From contig NZ_LT960612.1 of NCBI RefSeq assembly GCF_900233005.1, forward strand, positions 1,240,001 to 1,304,000: DNA of 64,000 nucleotides. Reading direction: 5' to 3'. A program made the translations under genes and the position numbers. Source of the stretch: Vibrio tapetis subsp. tapetis (lineage in GTDB: Bacteria > Pseudomonadota > Gammaproteobacteria > Enterobacterales > Vibrionaceae). Below the pieces are notes generated by a model. It was not told the origin of the DNA and did not search any database. It saw only the letters and a list, made by a program, of their open reading frames with translations. The first letter of the stretch is position 1; each line of letters opens with the position of its first letter. Positions 10,609 through 20,558 of this stretch are shown piece after piece.

Positions 10609-11652
10609 TCAGACGTATCGGGTGTATTTTTTCGGGTCAAAGGCTTCTCGAACTCCTTCGCCAATAAACGTCACCATGGTTAAAACCAGAACGATGGCAC
10701 ATACGACGGAGCTTATGATCCAATAGGCGTCCAAATTAGACTTACCTTGTTGCAGCAAGTCGCCCCAACTTGGTGTCGGTGGCATCAGCCCAAGTCCGAG
10801 GTAATCTAATGCGGTTAAGGTGGTGATATTGGCGACAATGCCAAAGGGCGCGAGCGTGACAATCATGACCATGGTGTTAGGCAGAATGTGTTTGATGATC
10901 ACCCTGAACGTACCAGCGCCTTGAGCGCGCGCTGCCGTGACATATTCACGTGCTTTTTCTTTATAGGTCATGGTCCGCATATACCAGGTGATGCTGATCC
11001 AACCGAATAGAACATTGATAAAGACAAAAAGGAGAAAACTTGGCTGAATGATCGACACCATGATCATGATGACGTACAAAAACGGTACCATTGACCACAC
11101 TTCGATAAACCTCTGCATGATCAGGTCAAATCGACCGCCGAGATATCCCATAAGTGAGCCGACAAGCACCCCAATGGTGTATGAGATAGCAAGCGTTAAC
11201 ATGGCAAACCAAATGGCAATCCTAAAGCCATATACCAAACGCGCCAGAACATCTCGGCCAGATTGGTCGGTACCCAAGTAATGTTTTTCTGTCACGGATG
11301 GCGCAGTAGGAGGGTAATTCGTGCCATCGAAGTCTTGTTCGTACGGGTCCCAAGGTACGAGAGGCATTAAGACCCAATTCCCTTGATTTTGGTTTTTAAA
11401 AAGGTGTTCAAGTTCGCGATAGTCCGCCTCATATTCATAATCTTGCCCGAATGTTCGGCCACTTATTACGTGAGTGTAAGTTGGGAAATGCCATTCTCCC
11501 TGATACGAAACCATTAGCGCCTTATTGTTGACTAATAATTCAGCGACAGAAGACAGCAAAACCAAAGTGGTTAGGATAAGAAAAGAGAAATAACTGCGTT
11601 TTATCGAACGAAATCGTTTCAGTTTTTTCTTAGTTAGTGGGTCAATTTGCAT
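10609..11652 (-). CDS. yejE: Peptide ABC transporter permease YejE-like
   Basis: An inner-membrane permease of 347 aa (DppC/OppC class). It has an N-terminal membrane helix (about residues 20-42), a periplasmic stretch, then five hydrophobic segments (about 145-340). The EAA loop that contacts the ATPase is visible as EYVTAARAQGAGTFRVIIKH. The long N-terminal insert containing GQDYEYEADYRELE and NYPPTAP matches the YejE type, which is longer than OppC. It starts 3 bp after yejB, and 67 bp separate it from the binding protein. Gene order yejB-yejE-yejA differs from E. coli yejA-yejB-yejE. Confidence 0.9.
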   Translation of the reverse strand: MQIDPLTKKKLKRFRSIKRSYFSFLILTTLVLLSSVAELLVNNKALMVSYQGEWHFPTYTHVISGRTFGQDYEYEADYRELEHLFKNQNQGNWVLMPLVPWDPYEQDFDGTNYPPTAPSVTEKHYLGTDQSGRDVLARLVYGFRIAIWFAMLTLAISYTIGVLVGSLMGYLGGRFDLIMQRFIEVWSMVPFLYVIMIMVSIIQPSFLLFVFINVLFGWISITWYMRTMTYKEKAREYVTAARAQGAGTFRVIIKHILPNTMVMIVTLAPFGIVANITTLTALDYLGLGLMPPTPSWGDLLQQGKSNLDAYWIISSVVCAIVLVLTMVTFIGEGVREAFDPKKYTRYV

Positions 11653-11655
11653 ACA

Positions 11656-12678
11656 TTAATGTCCAAATTTCACTCGAGGATCGACGGCTGCAACACAGAG
11701 ATCAGATAAGATATTGCCAAACATCAGCAGTAGAGATGAAATGGTTAAGATACCCATCACAACGGGGTAATCTCGCTCGATGATGGATTCATAGCCGAGA
11801 AGCCCAATACCATCGATGTTAAATACCACTTCGATAAGAAAAGAGCCGGCCACGAATACAGAAACGACATTCCCTAGATGGCTCGCAATCGGGATCAGGC
11901 TGTTTCTTAATGCGTGCTTTCTTACCGCTTTGTTAAATGGCAAGCCCTTGGCGATGGCGGTTTTGACGTAATCCGCAGCAAGGTTCTCTAGCAAGTTATT
12001 CTTCATCGTCATGGTCAAGATGGCGAAATCCCCAATGATGTAACAAATCAAAGGCAACAAAGCGTGGGAGAAGAGGTCATAAAGCTGCTGAGAAAATTGA
12101 AGGTCTTCGAAATCGTCGCTGACGAACTCGCCCATTGGGAACCAACCTAAGTGGAAGGCAAAAAAAGAAATCAGAAAAACGCCGACAACATAGTTAGGGA
12201 GCGCATAGCCAATAAACACCATGACGGAGCTAACGTTATCAAATTTGGAACCGTGCTTAATGGCTTTGAGGATTCCCAGAGGGATTGAGACCAAGTAACT
12301 GATCACGAATGTCCAAAAGCCGAAGAACATTGAGACAGGCAGCCTTTCTTGAATCATGTCCCACACGGGTTCGTAATAACGGGTGGACTCACCAAGATCA
12401 AATTGAATCAATTTCATCAACCATTCTGAATAGGCTTCAAAAATCGGTTTATCTAACCCGTAAAAGGCATTTAACTCTGCGATCTGATCTTCAGATAAAG
12501 ACTGAGAGCCTTGCTGTTGACCGGCACTGCCACCATCTATCGATTGGCTTTGCATTTGCGAGATCATTCTTTCTACTGGGCCACCAGGCACAAACCGTGT
12601 AAGAGCAAATACCAATAAGGTAACGCCAATAAAGGTAGGAATAATCAACAACAACCGCCGACTAAAATAGGCTAACAA
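11656..12678 (-). CDS. yejB: Peptide ABC transporter permease YejB-like
   Basis: An inner-membrane permease of 340 aa (DppB/OppB class). The TTG at 12676-12678 is the likely start: a strong AAGGAG lies six bases upstream and the N-terminus MLAYFSRRLLLIIPTF matches YejB proteins. The sequence shows TM1, a periplasmic stretch including a Ser/Gln-rich segment (residues about 42-62), five further membrane helices and the EAA loop DYVKTAIAKGLPFNKAVRKH. It is the first transporter gene of the cluster, 93 bp behind the protease gene with a hairpin between. E. coli YejABEF takes up microcin C-like peptides; the substrate here is unproven. Confidence 0.9.
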   Translation of the reverse strand: MLAYFSRRLLLIIPTFIGVTLLVFALTRFVPGGPVERMISQMQSQSIDGGSAGQQQGSQSLSEDQIAELNAFYGLDKPIFEAYSEWLMKLIQFDLGESTRYYEPVWDMIQERLPVSMFFGFWTFVISYLVSIPLGILKAIKHGSKFDNVSSVMVFIGYALPNYVVGVFLISFFAFHLGWFPMGEFVSDDFEDLQFSQQLYDLFSHALLPLICYIIGDFAILTMTMKNNLLENLAADYVKTAIAKGLPFNKAVRKHALRNSLIPIASHLGNVVSVFVAGSFLIEVVFNIDGIGLLGYESIIERDYPVVMGILTISSLLLMFGNILSDLCVAAVDPRVKFGH

Positions 12679-12719
12679 TTCAAACTCCTTAATTGAATTT
12701 TATGGAAATAGAGGCAAAG

Positions 12720-12747
12720 AAAGACTGACTCGATATGAGCCAGTCTT
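12720..12747 (-). terminator. Hairpin between protease gene and peptide transporter genes
   Basis: Arms AAGACTG-A-CTC and GAG-C-CAGTCTT flank a 5-nt loop. Read on the minus strand, the hairpin is followed by a weak T-rich tail. It may be a partial terminator, so transporter expression could be reduced relative to the protease gene or independent of it. Confidence 0.6.
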
Positions 12748-12771
12748 GAGGGTTGCAACTACGTTAGGTAT

Positions 12772-15700
12772 TTATAGAACAGGCAGTTGTTCTAATGCAT
12801 AGCGATATTGGATGTATTCTCTCGAACTCCAAAGCCAAATTGATTCTGGGTTGATATCGTAAATCTCAGTGTTTTGAGGGTTACGTTTTAACTCTTCAGC
12901 AATGAGATCTTTGTATTGGTCAGCCCAATTAAGCAATGCAGTCAGATAGGTTTCGTCATCTTCATTGGCTTGCAGTGATTTCCACGCAGCATGCAAGTTG
13001 TCTTTGCTGTTACAGCGTGTTGGCTCCGCGGTAACGGTATAGCATTTTTTGTCTTTATCTAGGGTGAATTTTGCTGGTGAAAACGGTGTCGCTCTGAACA
13101 TACCTTCGAAGTAAGACGTCTTCTTCAGCAATCCAACGGCAGCCGTATCACGTAACATCACCAACTTAAAGTCATTCAGTGTTTTAACACCATTAGCTTT
13201 CAGGTTCTGTTTTGTTATGTAATTAGTGTCATCCAGTTTGAGCAAGTCATCCTGACGGCCGTTAATTAACAAGGCCTTTTCAGCCATGTTTTTTGCCAAG
13301 CCATTTCGACGCGTTACTACGTAATTTCTGGCTTTTAAGCTGAAGGTAACACTGCCCTTATCATCAACACTGTCGTTTGGACGCGTAAGCGTTATGTCGT
13401 CCAACAAGTCTTGCGAGCTGTCAGCTAGGCCGTACTCTTCGGCATACCCGAATGCCACTAAGTTATTAAGGAGCGCGGTAAACATTGGCGTAACTGTATT
13501 TTGTGATAATTGAAAAAACGATTTCAAATTGAACAAATACGGCGGTACGTCTATCGCTCTCTTAATATCTGGCTGGTAAGGCGTTACCGTTGTTGCACGT
13601 TCACCATCTTTATTGACAAAGATTGGGTCAGCAAACGAATCCATACCGTAACCTAAGTAACCAAGATAAGTTTTGATTTTTTGCGGTGTACCTTGAACAC
13701 TACTGTGGATGCTCGATACATCTAGCAGGGCGATGTTTGATTTGTCTCTTGCGCTGGAGTAATCAGTACGCTTAACAAGCATTTGCGCGGCGACTAATTT
13801 GTCTGGCCAAATACCGAATTGGTCAACGGCAGTCGAAGACGTATTGTAAGGGTTGTTAGCTCGCATGTTGGCATAAGGGCGGCCATCACGAGTTTCAGAC
13901 AATACGGTGATGTTATCACGGCTTGACGCCATTTCTGCGACCAGATCTTTATCGAAACATGATTCAGGCAAGGTGGTTTTGTCTTGTATGCCTGGTCCAT
14001 AAGAGCTCCATAAGTCAGACAGCGGCACGAAACGCGTGATCTGTCCTGAATTGGTAGACACTCTTATCTCACAGACACGATCAGGCTTACTCATTACTTC
14101 GACAAAAAAGTTTGCGGCGAGTAATGAAGCATCAAAGGTGTCGCACACCATTTTTGCACCTTCAGGTAAGCCTCTGCGGACATATGCGCGTTGACAGTTA
14201 TCGGTATAGTAATTGGCGACGCTCTTACCATAGCTGTCTTCCGAGCCTCTCAGCTTAGATAGTTGGTAATCGATATCACCAAGATCATCCACGACTGAAC
14301 GAATTTCATTGAACTCATACCAGCGAGAGTAGGCGTAGCTCTGTACTTGATACTCGTAAAATTGTTCACGGTCGTCACGTCGGTTCCTTAGGCCGTAGCT
14401 ATCCCAGTATTTTTGAATACGGAATTTAGTTTGCTCAAGGATGTTTGAACCTTCATCAAAGCGGTTACACGTGCTGTTACTTCTAACGTGTTCGTCAGTA
14501 CAGTAATCAAAGTTGGTAAACTTAGCTTCAGAATCATTTTTGAAGACGGTCTCTTTTAGCTGTTTGACTGAACCTAGTAGGTATGCCTGTTCATTTAGGT
14601 TTAACTCGGCGTCAATGTCTTTGAAGTTGGCATATTTGGTCACGTCGACTTTTTCGATAAGCCCTGTCTCTGGGTTCACCTTGTCGACTTTTGTTGTGTA
14701 TTGCAATTCGCGTCCGTAGCCGAAACGTAATGCCGCGACGTCGTATTTCCCGTAGATAGGTAATTCGTCGAAAATTGAGGCGCCGTAGTCCATTGCAGAA
14801 CTGTGGGCCGGTATTTTGGTGTAGTTAAGAGCACTAATTTCTTCTTGCGTATAGAAATTGTCTTTATCTGCCGATCCCATGAAGTTATGGCGTAAGCCTA
14901 GGTTGTGCCCAAGTTCATGAACCAAGGTTGAACGATACATGTGCTTTGAAATCTGATTACTGACGATTTTTTGTTGTTCCGCAGACAGTTTCGACCATTT
15001 TTTAAGTTTGGTGTTGACCTTGTCTTGGTAGTCGGACGCAGAAGGGTCAAGATCAGAGTTATCAAAGTAATCACCTTGTAGGTAATCAATGCCCGCGACT
15101 AACCCCTTAGAGCGAGTGCTGACCCACATGAACTCCTCTGAATACATGTTGTTCTCAGCCATTCTATCTAATTCCAATTGGCGCTGTGCGACCTGCTTAC
15201 TAAAGCTCTTTGTTGGTTGCTGCCCTGGCGTTAACCATTGTGTGTAACCGTTAGCAAAATTGGGTTCATTTGGAACGGTGAAAGGAGTCGAGTCTGACAG
15301 TGCCGTTGTTTTATTGGCGACTAAGCTGTCTTCTACGCCAGCAAAACCAGTATTGGTTGCAACATTACCTATTGTGTCTGCTGGTGGTTGAGGCGCAGGC
15401 ACAGGTGCTGGAGCGATAGGTTTATCGATTTCGCCACGGTTATAGTGCATGGTGAGTTGATTCCACATGCGACGCGAAGACGCTCGGATCACCCCGGCGT
15501 ACTGGTTCACGTGTGCATGTACTATTTCACCAGTTAGCGGGTTAGTTGCTGACGGGCCGTAACCCAGCAGACCGCTGTCTACAGGATCTGTGATCAAGTT
15601 AAGTACGTTGTAACGAAGATCACCGGTGTGGATGCCTTTAGGAGTGTCTTCGTTCACAATTTTGATTGATGGGACACCCGTTTTACCCGCTTCCAATACC

Positions 15701-16650
15701 TCGTTAATTTCTTTAATAGTTTCAAGCGTGGTTTCAAGAAATAGCTCACTGCCTTTTTCGAAATAGCTGTCGCTTAAGTAGTACTTTATTTCTTTTTTTG
15801 GATTAAAGCGGTTCAGCAAACGGAATTTTTGACCTTGTAGCCCAATTTCGCCTGTTGAGGAACGTTCGACTTTCTCATCATTAAAGAAACCGTAACGGGA
15901 AGAGTCTCTACCTGGGTAAAGTACTTTCTCGTAGTCTTTACTTGCGATGGAATCGAGTTTTACTAAGGAATAGAAGAAGCGCGTTTTGAACGATAAGTTG
16001 TCTAAGTCGTAACCAAACTTGTAGGCGTCGTCAGAGTCGGCGGTAAATGTACGCTCAACTTCAACATTGATGGTGCCAGATTTTGGATCGTACTCCCAGT
16101 GCGTAAGTCTTGGCTCTGCCGTTTCTTTAACATCGGTAGAGGTGTACCACGCATCGACGGAATCAACCGCTAGCGATTTGATTTCTGCGAAATCAGGGGT
16201 GAAATGGGAAGCGGTATTCCAAGTTGCGTCCGCGTCTTTGTTTAATTCTTCTTTGTTGGTACATTCATCGAAATCGTTTTCAGCACATCGGTATTGCTGG
16301 AATGTACCAGGAATTTTCAGAACAGGGGCTTGGTTAATGACGTCTGCGTAACGCGAACTCTTACCTGCTCGTATTGTATCGCGGTCGACTTCTTCAGCCA
16401 CAATACCATTGGCATCGTCAAAGCGAAGTTTAACCAGTTTTGGTGTTCCTTGGAAAAAGCCACGTTGGCTTGTAGCGTAACGCGGTGTTGCCCCCGTTGA
16501 AGGCATATATAACCAAAGAGATTCGGTATCTAGAGATTGTGTTGTGATTTGCTCTTGAGCGCGAGCTACAGTTTCATAGGTGCGCTCTTCTGCGCCACAC
16601 CCATAGAGAGCGATGCTCACCACAGATGCAATGGCCAGTTGCTTAAACAT
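12772..16650 (-). CDS. Large lipoprotein zinc metalloprotease (metzincin-like)
   Basis: A protein of 1292 aa. The ATG at 16648-16650 is preferred because AAGG sits eight bases upstream; an in-frame GTG at 16659 overlaps that ribosome site. A lipoprotein signal (FKQLAIASVVSIALYGCGAE) ends in the lipobox LYGC. The catalytic motif HELGHNLGLRHN near residue 577 is the long metzincin form HExxHxxGxxH, and a downstream AHSSAMDY may supply the Met-turn. A Pro/Ala-rich linker lies at about 410-430. The length and layout resemble the zinc-dependent proteases annotated with DUF5117/DUF4953 domains. It follows an outer-membrane protein and precedes a peptide importer, which suggests extracellular protein digestion coupled to peptide uptake. 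Confidence 0.87.
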   Translation of the reverse strand: MFKQLAIASVVSIALYGCGAEERTYETVARAQEQITTQSLDTESLWLYMPSTGATPRYATSQRGFFQGTPKLVKLRFDDANGIVAEEVDRDTIRAGKSSRYADVINQAPVLKIPGTFQQYRCAENDFDECTNKEELNKDADATWNTASHFTPDFAEIKSLAVDSVDAWYTSTDVKETAEPRLTHWEYDPKSGTINVEVERTFTADSDDAYKFGYDLDNLSFKTRFFYSLVKLDSIASKDYEKVLYPGRDSSRYGFFNDEKVERSSTGEIGLQGQKFRLLNRFNPKKEIKYYLSDSYFEKGSELFLETTLETIKEINEVLEAGKTGVPSIKIVNEDTPKGIHTGDLRYNVLNLITDPVDSGLLGYGPSATNPLTGEIVHAHVNQYAGVIRASSRRMWNQLTMHYNRGEIDKPIAPAPVPAPQPPADTIGNVATNTGFAGVEDSLVANKTTALSDSTPFTVPNEPNFANGYTQWLTPGQQPTKSFSKQVAQRQLELDRMAENNMYSEEFMWVSTRSKGLVAGIDYLQGDYFDNSDLDPSASDYQDKVNTKLKKWSKLSAEQQKIVSNQISKHMYRSTLVHELGHNLGLRHNFMGSADKDNFYTQEEISALNYTKIPAHSSAMDYGASIFDELPIYGKYDVAALRFGYGRELQYTTKVDKVNPETGLIEKVDVTKYANFKDIDAELNLNEQAYLLGSVKQLKETVFKNDSEAKFTNFDYCTDEHVRSNSTCNRFDEGSNILEQTKFRIQKYWDSYGLRNRRDDREQFYEYQVQSYAYSRWYEFNEIRSVVDDLGDIDYQLSKLRGSEDSYGKSVANYYTDNCQRAYVRRGLPEGAKMVCDTFDASLLAANFFVEVMSKPDRVCEIRVSTNSGQITRFVPLSDLWSSYGPGIQDKTTLPESCFDKDLVAEMASSRDNITVLSETRDGRPYANMRANNPYNTSSTAVDQFGIWPDKLVAAQMLVKRTDYSSARDKSNIALLDVSSIHSSVQGTPQKIKTYLGYLGYGMDSFADPIFVNKDGERATTVTPYQPDIKRAIDVPPYLFNLKSFFQLSQNTVTPMFTALLNNLVAFGYAEEYGLADSSQDLLDDITLTRPNDSVDDKGSVTFSLKARNYVVTRRNGLAKNMAEKALLINGRQDDLLKLDDTNYITKQNLKANGVKTLNDFKLVMLRDTAAVGLLKKTSYFEGMFRATPFSPAKFTLDKDKKCYTVTAEPTRCNSKDNLHAAWKSLQANEDDETYLTALLNWADQYKDLIAEELKRNPQNTEIYDINPESIWLWSSREYIQYRYALEQLPVL

Positions 16651-16671
16651 ATTATTCACCTTGCAATATGA

Positions 16672-17499
16672 TTAGTAGTTATAATTTAGTGTGATGTAAT
16701 AGGTTGGTTTTTTTAGATCAAACAATGTACTTAGCGGGCTAGGGCCTCTATCAGGATCGTAATAAGTTGCGCTGTTGGTCATGCCAATAGCCGAACTGAA
16801 CTGATCGGTGAATTGATACCCTATTTCTTCTGCGTGAGTGAGTTTTGGCGAATAGCTTGTGCCCCTATAACTCCAAGAAGTGGAACTATCAAACATGATA
16901 TTGAAGAACCACTTGTTTGGTTTATAGTTAATGGACAGTGCATTGCTAAGCCTATACTCCTCTAAAGGTAAGGTGCCGACTGTAGTATATTTATGGAAGT
17001 TCTTACGTAATCGAGCGGCATCGATTATATTAAGTCCTTCTAAAATACCACCCAAATCGAAGGCCAAAATAACGTCACCTCGAATGGCGGATTGCAGATC
17101 TGTTTTTTTGGAAAGTTCTGAAACCGGAATAAGAGCACGTGCTCCAACAGACATCGCTATATAATCTGTTGGGTTCCATAGATCTTTCTTATTCGCTGTT
17201 AGCCAAACATCTTCCCAATAATCCCCTAGAAAAGCATCGTAACTGTGGTATCCGGAAAAGTTAGCTGTAAAGTTAATATCGGAACTGTAGTTATATATAA
17301 TCGATGCCTTGGCAGACAAATTTCGTTCAGCAAGGTGGTGGCTATCTTTATAACCATTTCTGCTGTAATCCAGACCCAGCGAGAGTCCCCAAGTTTTTAC
17401 TTGTTCGCTCGACGTGTCCGGTGCTGGTGTTTCTTCTGCTTGAAGGGGGGCTGACATTAATGCAAATGCAATAATGCAACTAATTGTACTGAGTTTCAT
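16672..17499 (-). CDS. Outer-membrane beta-barrel protein of unknown function
   Basis: A protein of 275 aa. The ATG at 17497-17499 opens a signal peptide (KLSTISCIIAFALMSAPLQA). The mature part alternates hydrophobic and polar residues, is rich in Tyr, Ser and Asn, and ends in YYITLNYNY with a terminal aromatic residue, the mark recognised by the BAM complex. The predicted strand number fits a barrel of about 10-14 strands. It is 22 bp upstream of the metalloprotease gene, so the two are probably cotranscribed. It may help secrete or anchor the protease, or act as a channel; the role is inferred only from context. Confidence 0.75.
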   Translation of the reverse strand: MKLSTISCIIAFALMSAPLQAEETPAPDTSSEQVKTWGLSLGLDYSRNGYKDSHHLAERNLSAKASIIYNYSSDINFTANFSGYHSYDAFLGDYWEDVWLTANKKDLWNPTDYIAMSVGARALIPVSELSKKTDLQSAIRGDVILAFDLGGILEGLNIIDAARLRKNFHKYTTVGTLPLEEYRLSNALSINYKPNKWFFNIMFDSSTSWSYRGTSYSPKLTHAEEIGYQFTDQFSSAIGMTNSATYYDPDRGPSPLSTLFDLKKPTYYITLNYNY

Positions 17500-18156
17500 G
17501 ATATGCCCATTCCCTGTGTGGATCTTACTGTTCGTTTCCGCTCCATGCGTCACGAAGTGTTGGTATTACTATTCTAATTAGACTTATCAATAATAATCGA
17601 CATGCGCTTTACAAGGTATTCCTATTTATAAAGTACCGTTTGGTTGAGCTTATGGTCTTATTAGATGAAACCAGTTAAAAGGACCTGATATTTTTAATAC
17701 TTTGATATTCTTCTCTATATTGGGTTTAAGTTCTTATTTGCATGTAGTTTAGGGTCATATATGTTGGGTTTTGTTTATCATTTGGCGTATATGCCTAGTT
17801 TTGATGTGTGAGGCTATGACTGCAACACAAACGTTTTCGTCTGTGCAAATAATACGAATAGTATCAGTGAATTTATTTCAAAACATATTAGTCTGCCGTT
17901 ACATTAGCCCATTCTAAATATGTAACCTGTTTAAAGTTTAATATCGGAGTTAGAACATATGAGCGTATGAATATGACTAAATAATAGGATTGCATCTTTC
18001 TAGTATATTTCAGTGATTTTCATCACTGGCATTTAAATCGATGACTGTAAAGCGGTCATGATCTAAACCATTGTTTTAGTGGATCCAGTACCACGGGAGC
18101 AAAGGGTTCAGGTGAGTGTCAGAATAGATTGAGAACATCCAAGCATGGTAATCAAT
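17500..18156. other. Intergenic region between two divergent units
   Basis: About 660 bp of AT-rich DNA with no credible gene. It should hold the promoter of the outer-membrane protein-protease unit on the minus strand and, at its right end, the Fur-like sites of the superoxide dismutase gene. A dyad CAGTGAT-TTTC-ATCACTG (18011-18028) is the only other clear symmetry. Confidence 0.5.
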
Positions 18157-18195
18157 TGATAGCAATTATCGTTTGCAAATGATAATCAATTGCAA
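18157..18195. promoter_or_regulatory. Two tandem Fur-like boxes before the superoxide dismutase gene
   Basis: TGATAGCAATTATCG (18157-18171) matches 11 of 14 defined positions of the 7-1-7 Fur core TGATAATnATTATCA. AATGATAATCAATTGCAAT (18178-18196) matches the Vibrio Fur consensus at 14 of 17 positions by eye. The sites lie 33-72 bp before the start codon, where a repressor would block the promoter. Confidence 0.75.
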
Positions 18196-18228
18196 TAATG
18201 TTGGTGTCGACATAAAAAGGAGAAAGTC

Positions 18229-18834
18229 ATGTCTCATCAATTTCCAGAATTACCCTATGGATATAGTGCCTTAGAACCATACATCGATGCTAAAACGATG
18301 GAAGTTCATTACAGTAAACACCACCGCACTTATTTCGATAAGTTTACGGCGGCTATCGCTGGCAGCGAGCTAGAAAGTCAATCTTTAACCGATATTTTTG
18401 CCAACATCAGTAAGCATTCTCCCGCGGTCAGAAATAATGGAGGCGGCTATTACAATCACATTCTATATTGGAACTGTATGTCTGCTTCGCCTCAATCTGA
18501 ACCATCTGGCAAGTTGGCGTCTGAGATTGAGCGTACCTTTGGTGAGCTTGAAGCATTTAAACGACAGTTTAGCGATGCCGCAATCAATACCTTTGGCTCT
18601 GGGTTTGCTTGGTTAGTCGTTGTTGACGGCGAGTTACAAATCACTTCAACAAGCAACCAAGATAATCCTTTGATGGACGTTGCGGCCGTTAAGGGTACGC
18701 CTATTCTCGCGTTGGATGTGTGGGAGCATGCTTACTACATTAGCTACCAAAACCGCCGTCCTGACTATATAAACGCGTGGTGGCAAGTGGTGGACTGGAA
18801 AGCGGTCGAAGCGCACTATCAAGCAGCGCTATAA
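18229..18834 (+). CDS. sodA: Superoxide dismutase, Mn-type (or cambialistic)
   Basis: A cytoplasmic superoxide dismutase of 201 aa converting superoxide to hydrogen peroxide and oxygen. Metal ligands are visible: His27 in VHYSKHH, His in NNGGGYYNHILYWN, and Asp and His in ALDVWEHAYY. Metal-selectivity positions look Mn-like: Gly in NNGGGYYNH where Fe enzymes carry Gln, and Gln in TSNQDNPLM where Fe enzymes carry Ala. The YWNCMS segment is Fe-like, so dual metal use is possible. Tandem Fur-like sites upstream fit induction under iron limitation, when an Mn enzyme would replace the Fe enzyme. It has a strong ribosome site (AAGGAG) and a terminator. Confidence 0.92.
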   Translation: MSHQFPELPYGYSALEPYIDAKTMEVHYSKHHRTYFDKFTAAIAGSELESQSLTDIFANISKHSPAVRNNGGGYYNHILYWNCMSASPQSEPSGKLASEIERTFGELEAFKRQFSDAAINTFGSGFAWLVVVDGELQITSTSNQDNPLMDVAAVKGTPILALDVWEHAYYISYQNRRPDYINAWWQVVDWKAVEAHYQAAL

Positions 18835-18843
18835 TTGAATAGT

Positions 18844-18877
18844 AAAATGGCTGAATGCATAAGCAATCAGCCATTTT
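18844..18877 (+). terminator. Terminator after the superoxide dismutase gene
   Basis: An 11-bp stem (AAAATGGCTGA at 18844-18854, complement at 18867-18877) and a 12-nt loop end in TTTTT, 10 bp after the stop codon. Confidence 0.88.
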
Positions 18878-18914
18878 TATATCGAAGCGGAGACGTTGGA
18901 ACCACTCGTTCAGG

Positions 18915-20543
18915 TTAAGCCACAACCTCTGTTGGCTCGCTTAGTGCTTCTAAATCGAAAGAAGCATTAATGAGTTTTTTGGTGTAGTCATGCTTAGGAA
19001 AGCGGAAGATGTTTTCGGCAGTACCTTCTTCCATTACTTGTCCTTTTTGCATCACCATAACTCGGTCAGATAGGGCCTTTACGACACTGAGATCATGACT
19101 GATAAACAAAAAGCCAATTTGACGGCGTTTTTGAATGTCCTTTAGAAGATCGATAACCGTCAATTGCACAGAACGATCTAACGCTGAGGTTGGCTCATCT
19201 AATAGCATAAAAGAGGGCTCAAGGATTAACGCGCGCGCAATGGCAATACGTTGACGTTGGCCGCCTGAAAACTCATGAGGGTATCGGTTGATAGAACTCG
19301 GCTCTAAACGCACTTCTTCTAACGCGACACGTGCTCTTTGTAGTCTTTCCTGTTTACTCAGGTGAGGTTGATGAACAGTGAGACCTTCAGTAATGATATC
19401 GCCTACGGTCATTCTTGGTGAAAGGGAACCATAAGGGTCTTGAAACACCATTTGTATGTCTTTTTTAAGGGTAAACCGCTCTTTATTCGACAAAGTAGCC
19501 AGGTCTTGCCCTTTAAACTGGATGTTGCCACTGGATGGCAATAAGCCGATTAACGCTCGACCCAGTGTGGATTTCCCAGAGCCAGATTCACCGACAATAC
19601 CCAAAGTTTCACCTTGTTTTAAGTCGAGTGAAATGCCTTTTACGGCCTCAAAGTGTACGGCTTTTTTGTGCAAAAATGCAGGCTTGATTAAGAACTTAAC
19701 GCGAATGTCCTGTGCGGATAATAACGGTTTGTCAGTAGTGACTGCAGGGTCTTTACCGCCTTTCGGAATTGAGTTAATCAACATCTCAGTATATTCATGC
19801 TGAGGGGCCGAGAATAGAGCTTGAGTCTCCCCGGTTTCCACTACATCGCCTTTACACATAACGATGACGCGGTCGGCAAAGTGTTTTACCACACTTAAGT
19901 CATGAGTGATAAATAGAATGGCCATGCCCATTTTTTGTTGTATTTCTTTGATGAGATTGAGAACCTCACCTTGTACCGTTACGTCTAACGCCGTAGTCGG
20001 TTCGTCAGCGACCAGAATATCGGGTTCATTCATTAACGCCATGGCGATCATGATACGTTGCAACTGGCCGCCAGAAAATTCATGCGGGTATTTCGTATAG
20101 GCTTGTTCAGGTTCCGGTAAATGCACTAAATCAAACAATTCAAGCACGCGTTTTTTTGCTTGTGAATTAGACACTTTTTTATGACAAGTTAATGCTTCAG
20201 CAACTTGAACACCAACGCGCATATAGGGATTCAATGACGTCATCGGTTCTTGGAATATCATACCAATGCGATTGCCACGAAAATCTCGCATTTTGTTCTC
20301 AGGAAGATCAAGCAAAGAGGTGTCGTTAAAGTGAACTGACGAGCGCTCGGATACGATGGCATTATGCGGTAACAGACGCATTACCGCACTGGTAGAGACT
20401 GATTTACCTGACCCCGATTCACCAACAATTGCCAGTGTTTCGCCTTTATTCAGAGTGAAATTAACGTTTTTTACAGCATCAACTTGTCCATCGTTGGTAG
20501 AAAACGAAATCGACAAATCCTTTACAGTCAATATAGGAGACAT
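18915..20543 (-). CDS. Fused double-ATPase of a peptide-type ABC transporter (YejF-like)
   Basis: A protein of 542 aa with two complete nucleotide-binding domains in tandem. Domain 1 (about 1-265) has GESGSGKSVS, SGGQLQRIMIAMAL and ILVADEPTTALD; domain 2 (about 275-530) has [25 protein letters not shown] and FMLLDEPTSALD. The spacer carries the family's short extension. This is the YejF architecture, but no permease gene adjoins it: the only neighbour is a TPR gene 15 bp upstream, and the Yej-type permeases 8 kb away have their own split ATPases. It may serve permeases elsewhere. The shared upstream Fur-like box suggests iron-dependent expression. Confidence 0.92.
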   Translation of the reverse strand: MSPILTVKDLSISFSTNDGQVDAVKNVNFTLNKGETLAIVGESGSGKSVSTSAVMRLLPHNAIVSERSSVHFNDTSLLDLPENKMRDFRGNRIGMIFQEPMTSLNPYMRVGVQVAEALTCHKKVSNSQAKKRVLELFDLVHLPEPEQAYTKYPHEFSGGQLQRIMIAMALMNEPDILVADEPTTALDVTVQGEVLNLIKEIQQKMGMAILFITHDLSVVKHFADRVIVMCKGDVVETGETQALFSAPQHEYTEMLINSIPKGGKDPAVTTDKPLLSAQDIRVKFLIKPAFLHKKAVHFEAVKGISLDLKQGETLGIVGESGSGKSTLGRALIGLLPSSGNIQFKGQDLATLSNKERFTLKKDIQMVFQDPYGSLSPRMTVGDIITEGLTVHQPHLSKQERLQRARVALEEVRLEPSSINRYPHEFSGGQRQRIAIARALILEPSFMLLDEPTSALDRSVQLTVIDLLKDIQKRRQIGFLFISHDLSVVKALSDRVMVMQKGQVMEEGTAENIFRFPKHDYTKKLINASFDLEALSEPTEVVA

Positions 20544-20558
20544 GAATAACCTTATGAA

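Noticed and set aside
10542..10664. N-terminal extension of the YejA-like protein
   Set aside because: The extension overlaps the permease gene end and lacks a signal. The ATG at 10541 has GGAG upstream and starts a good signal peptide.
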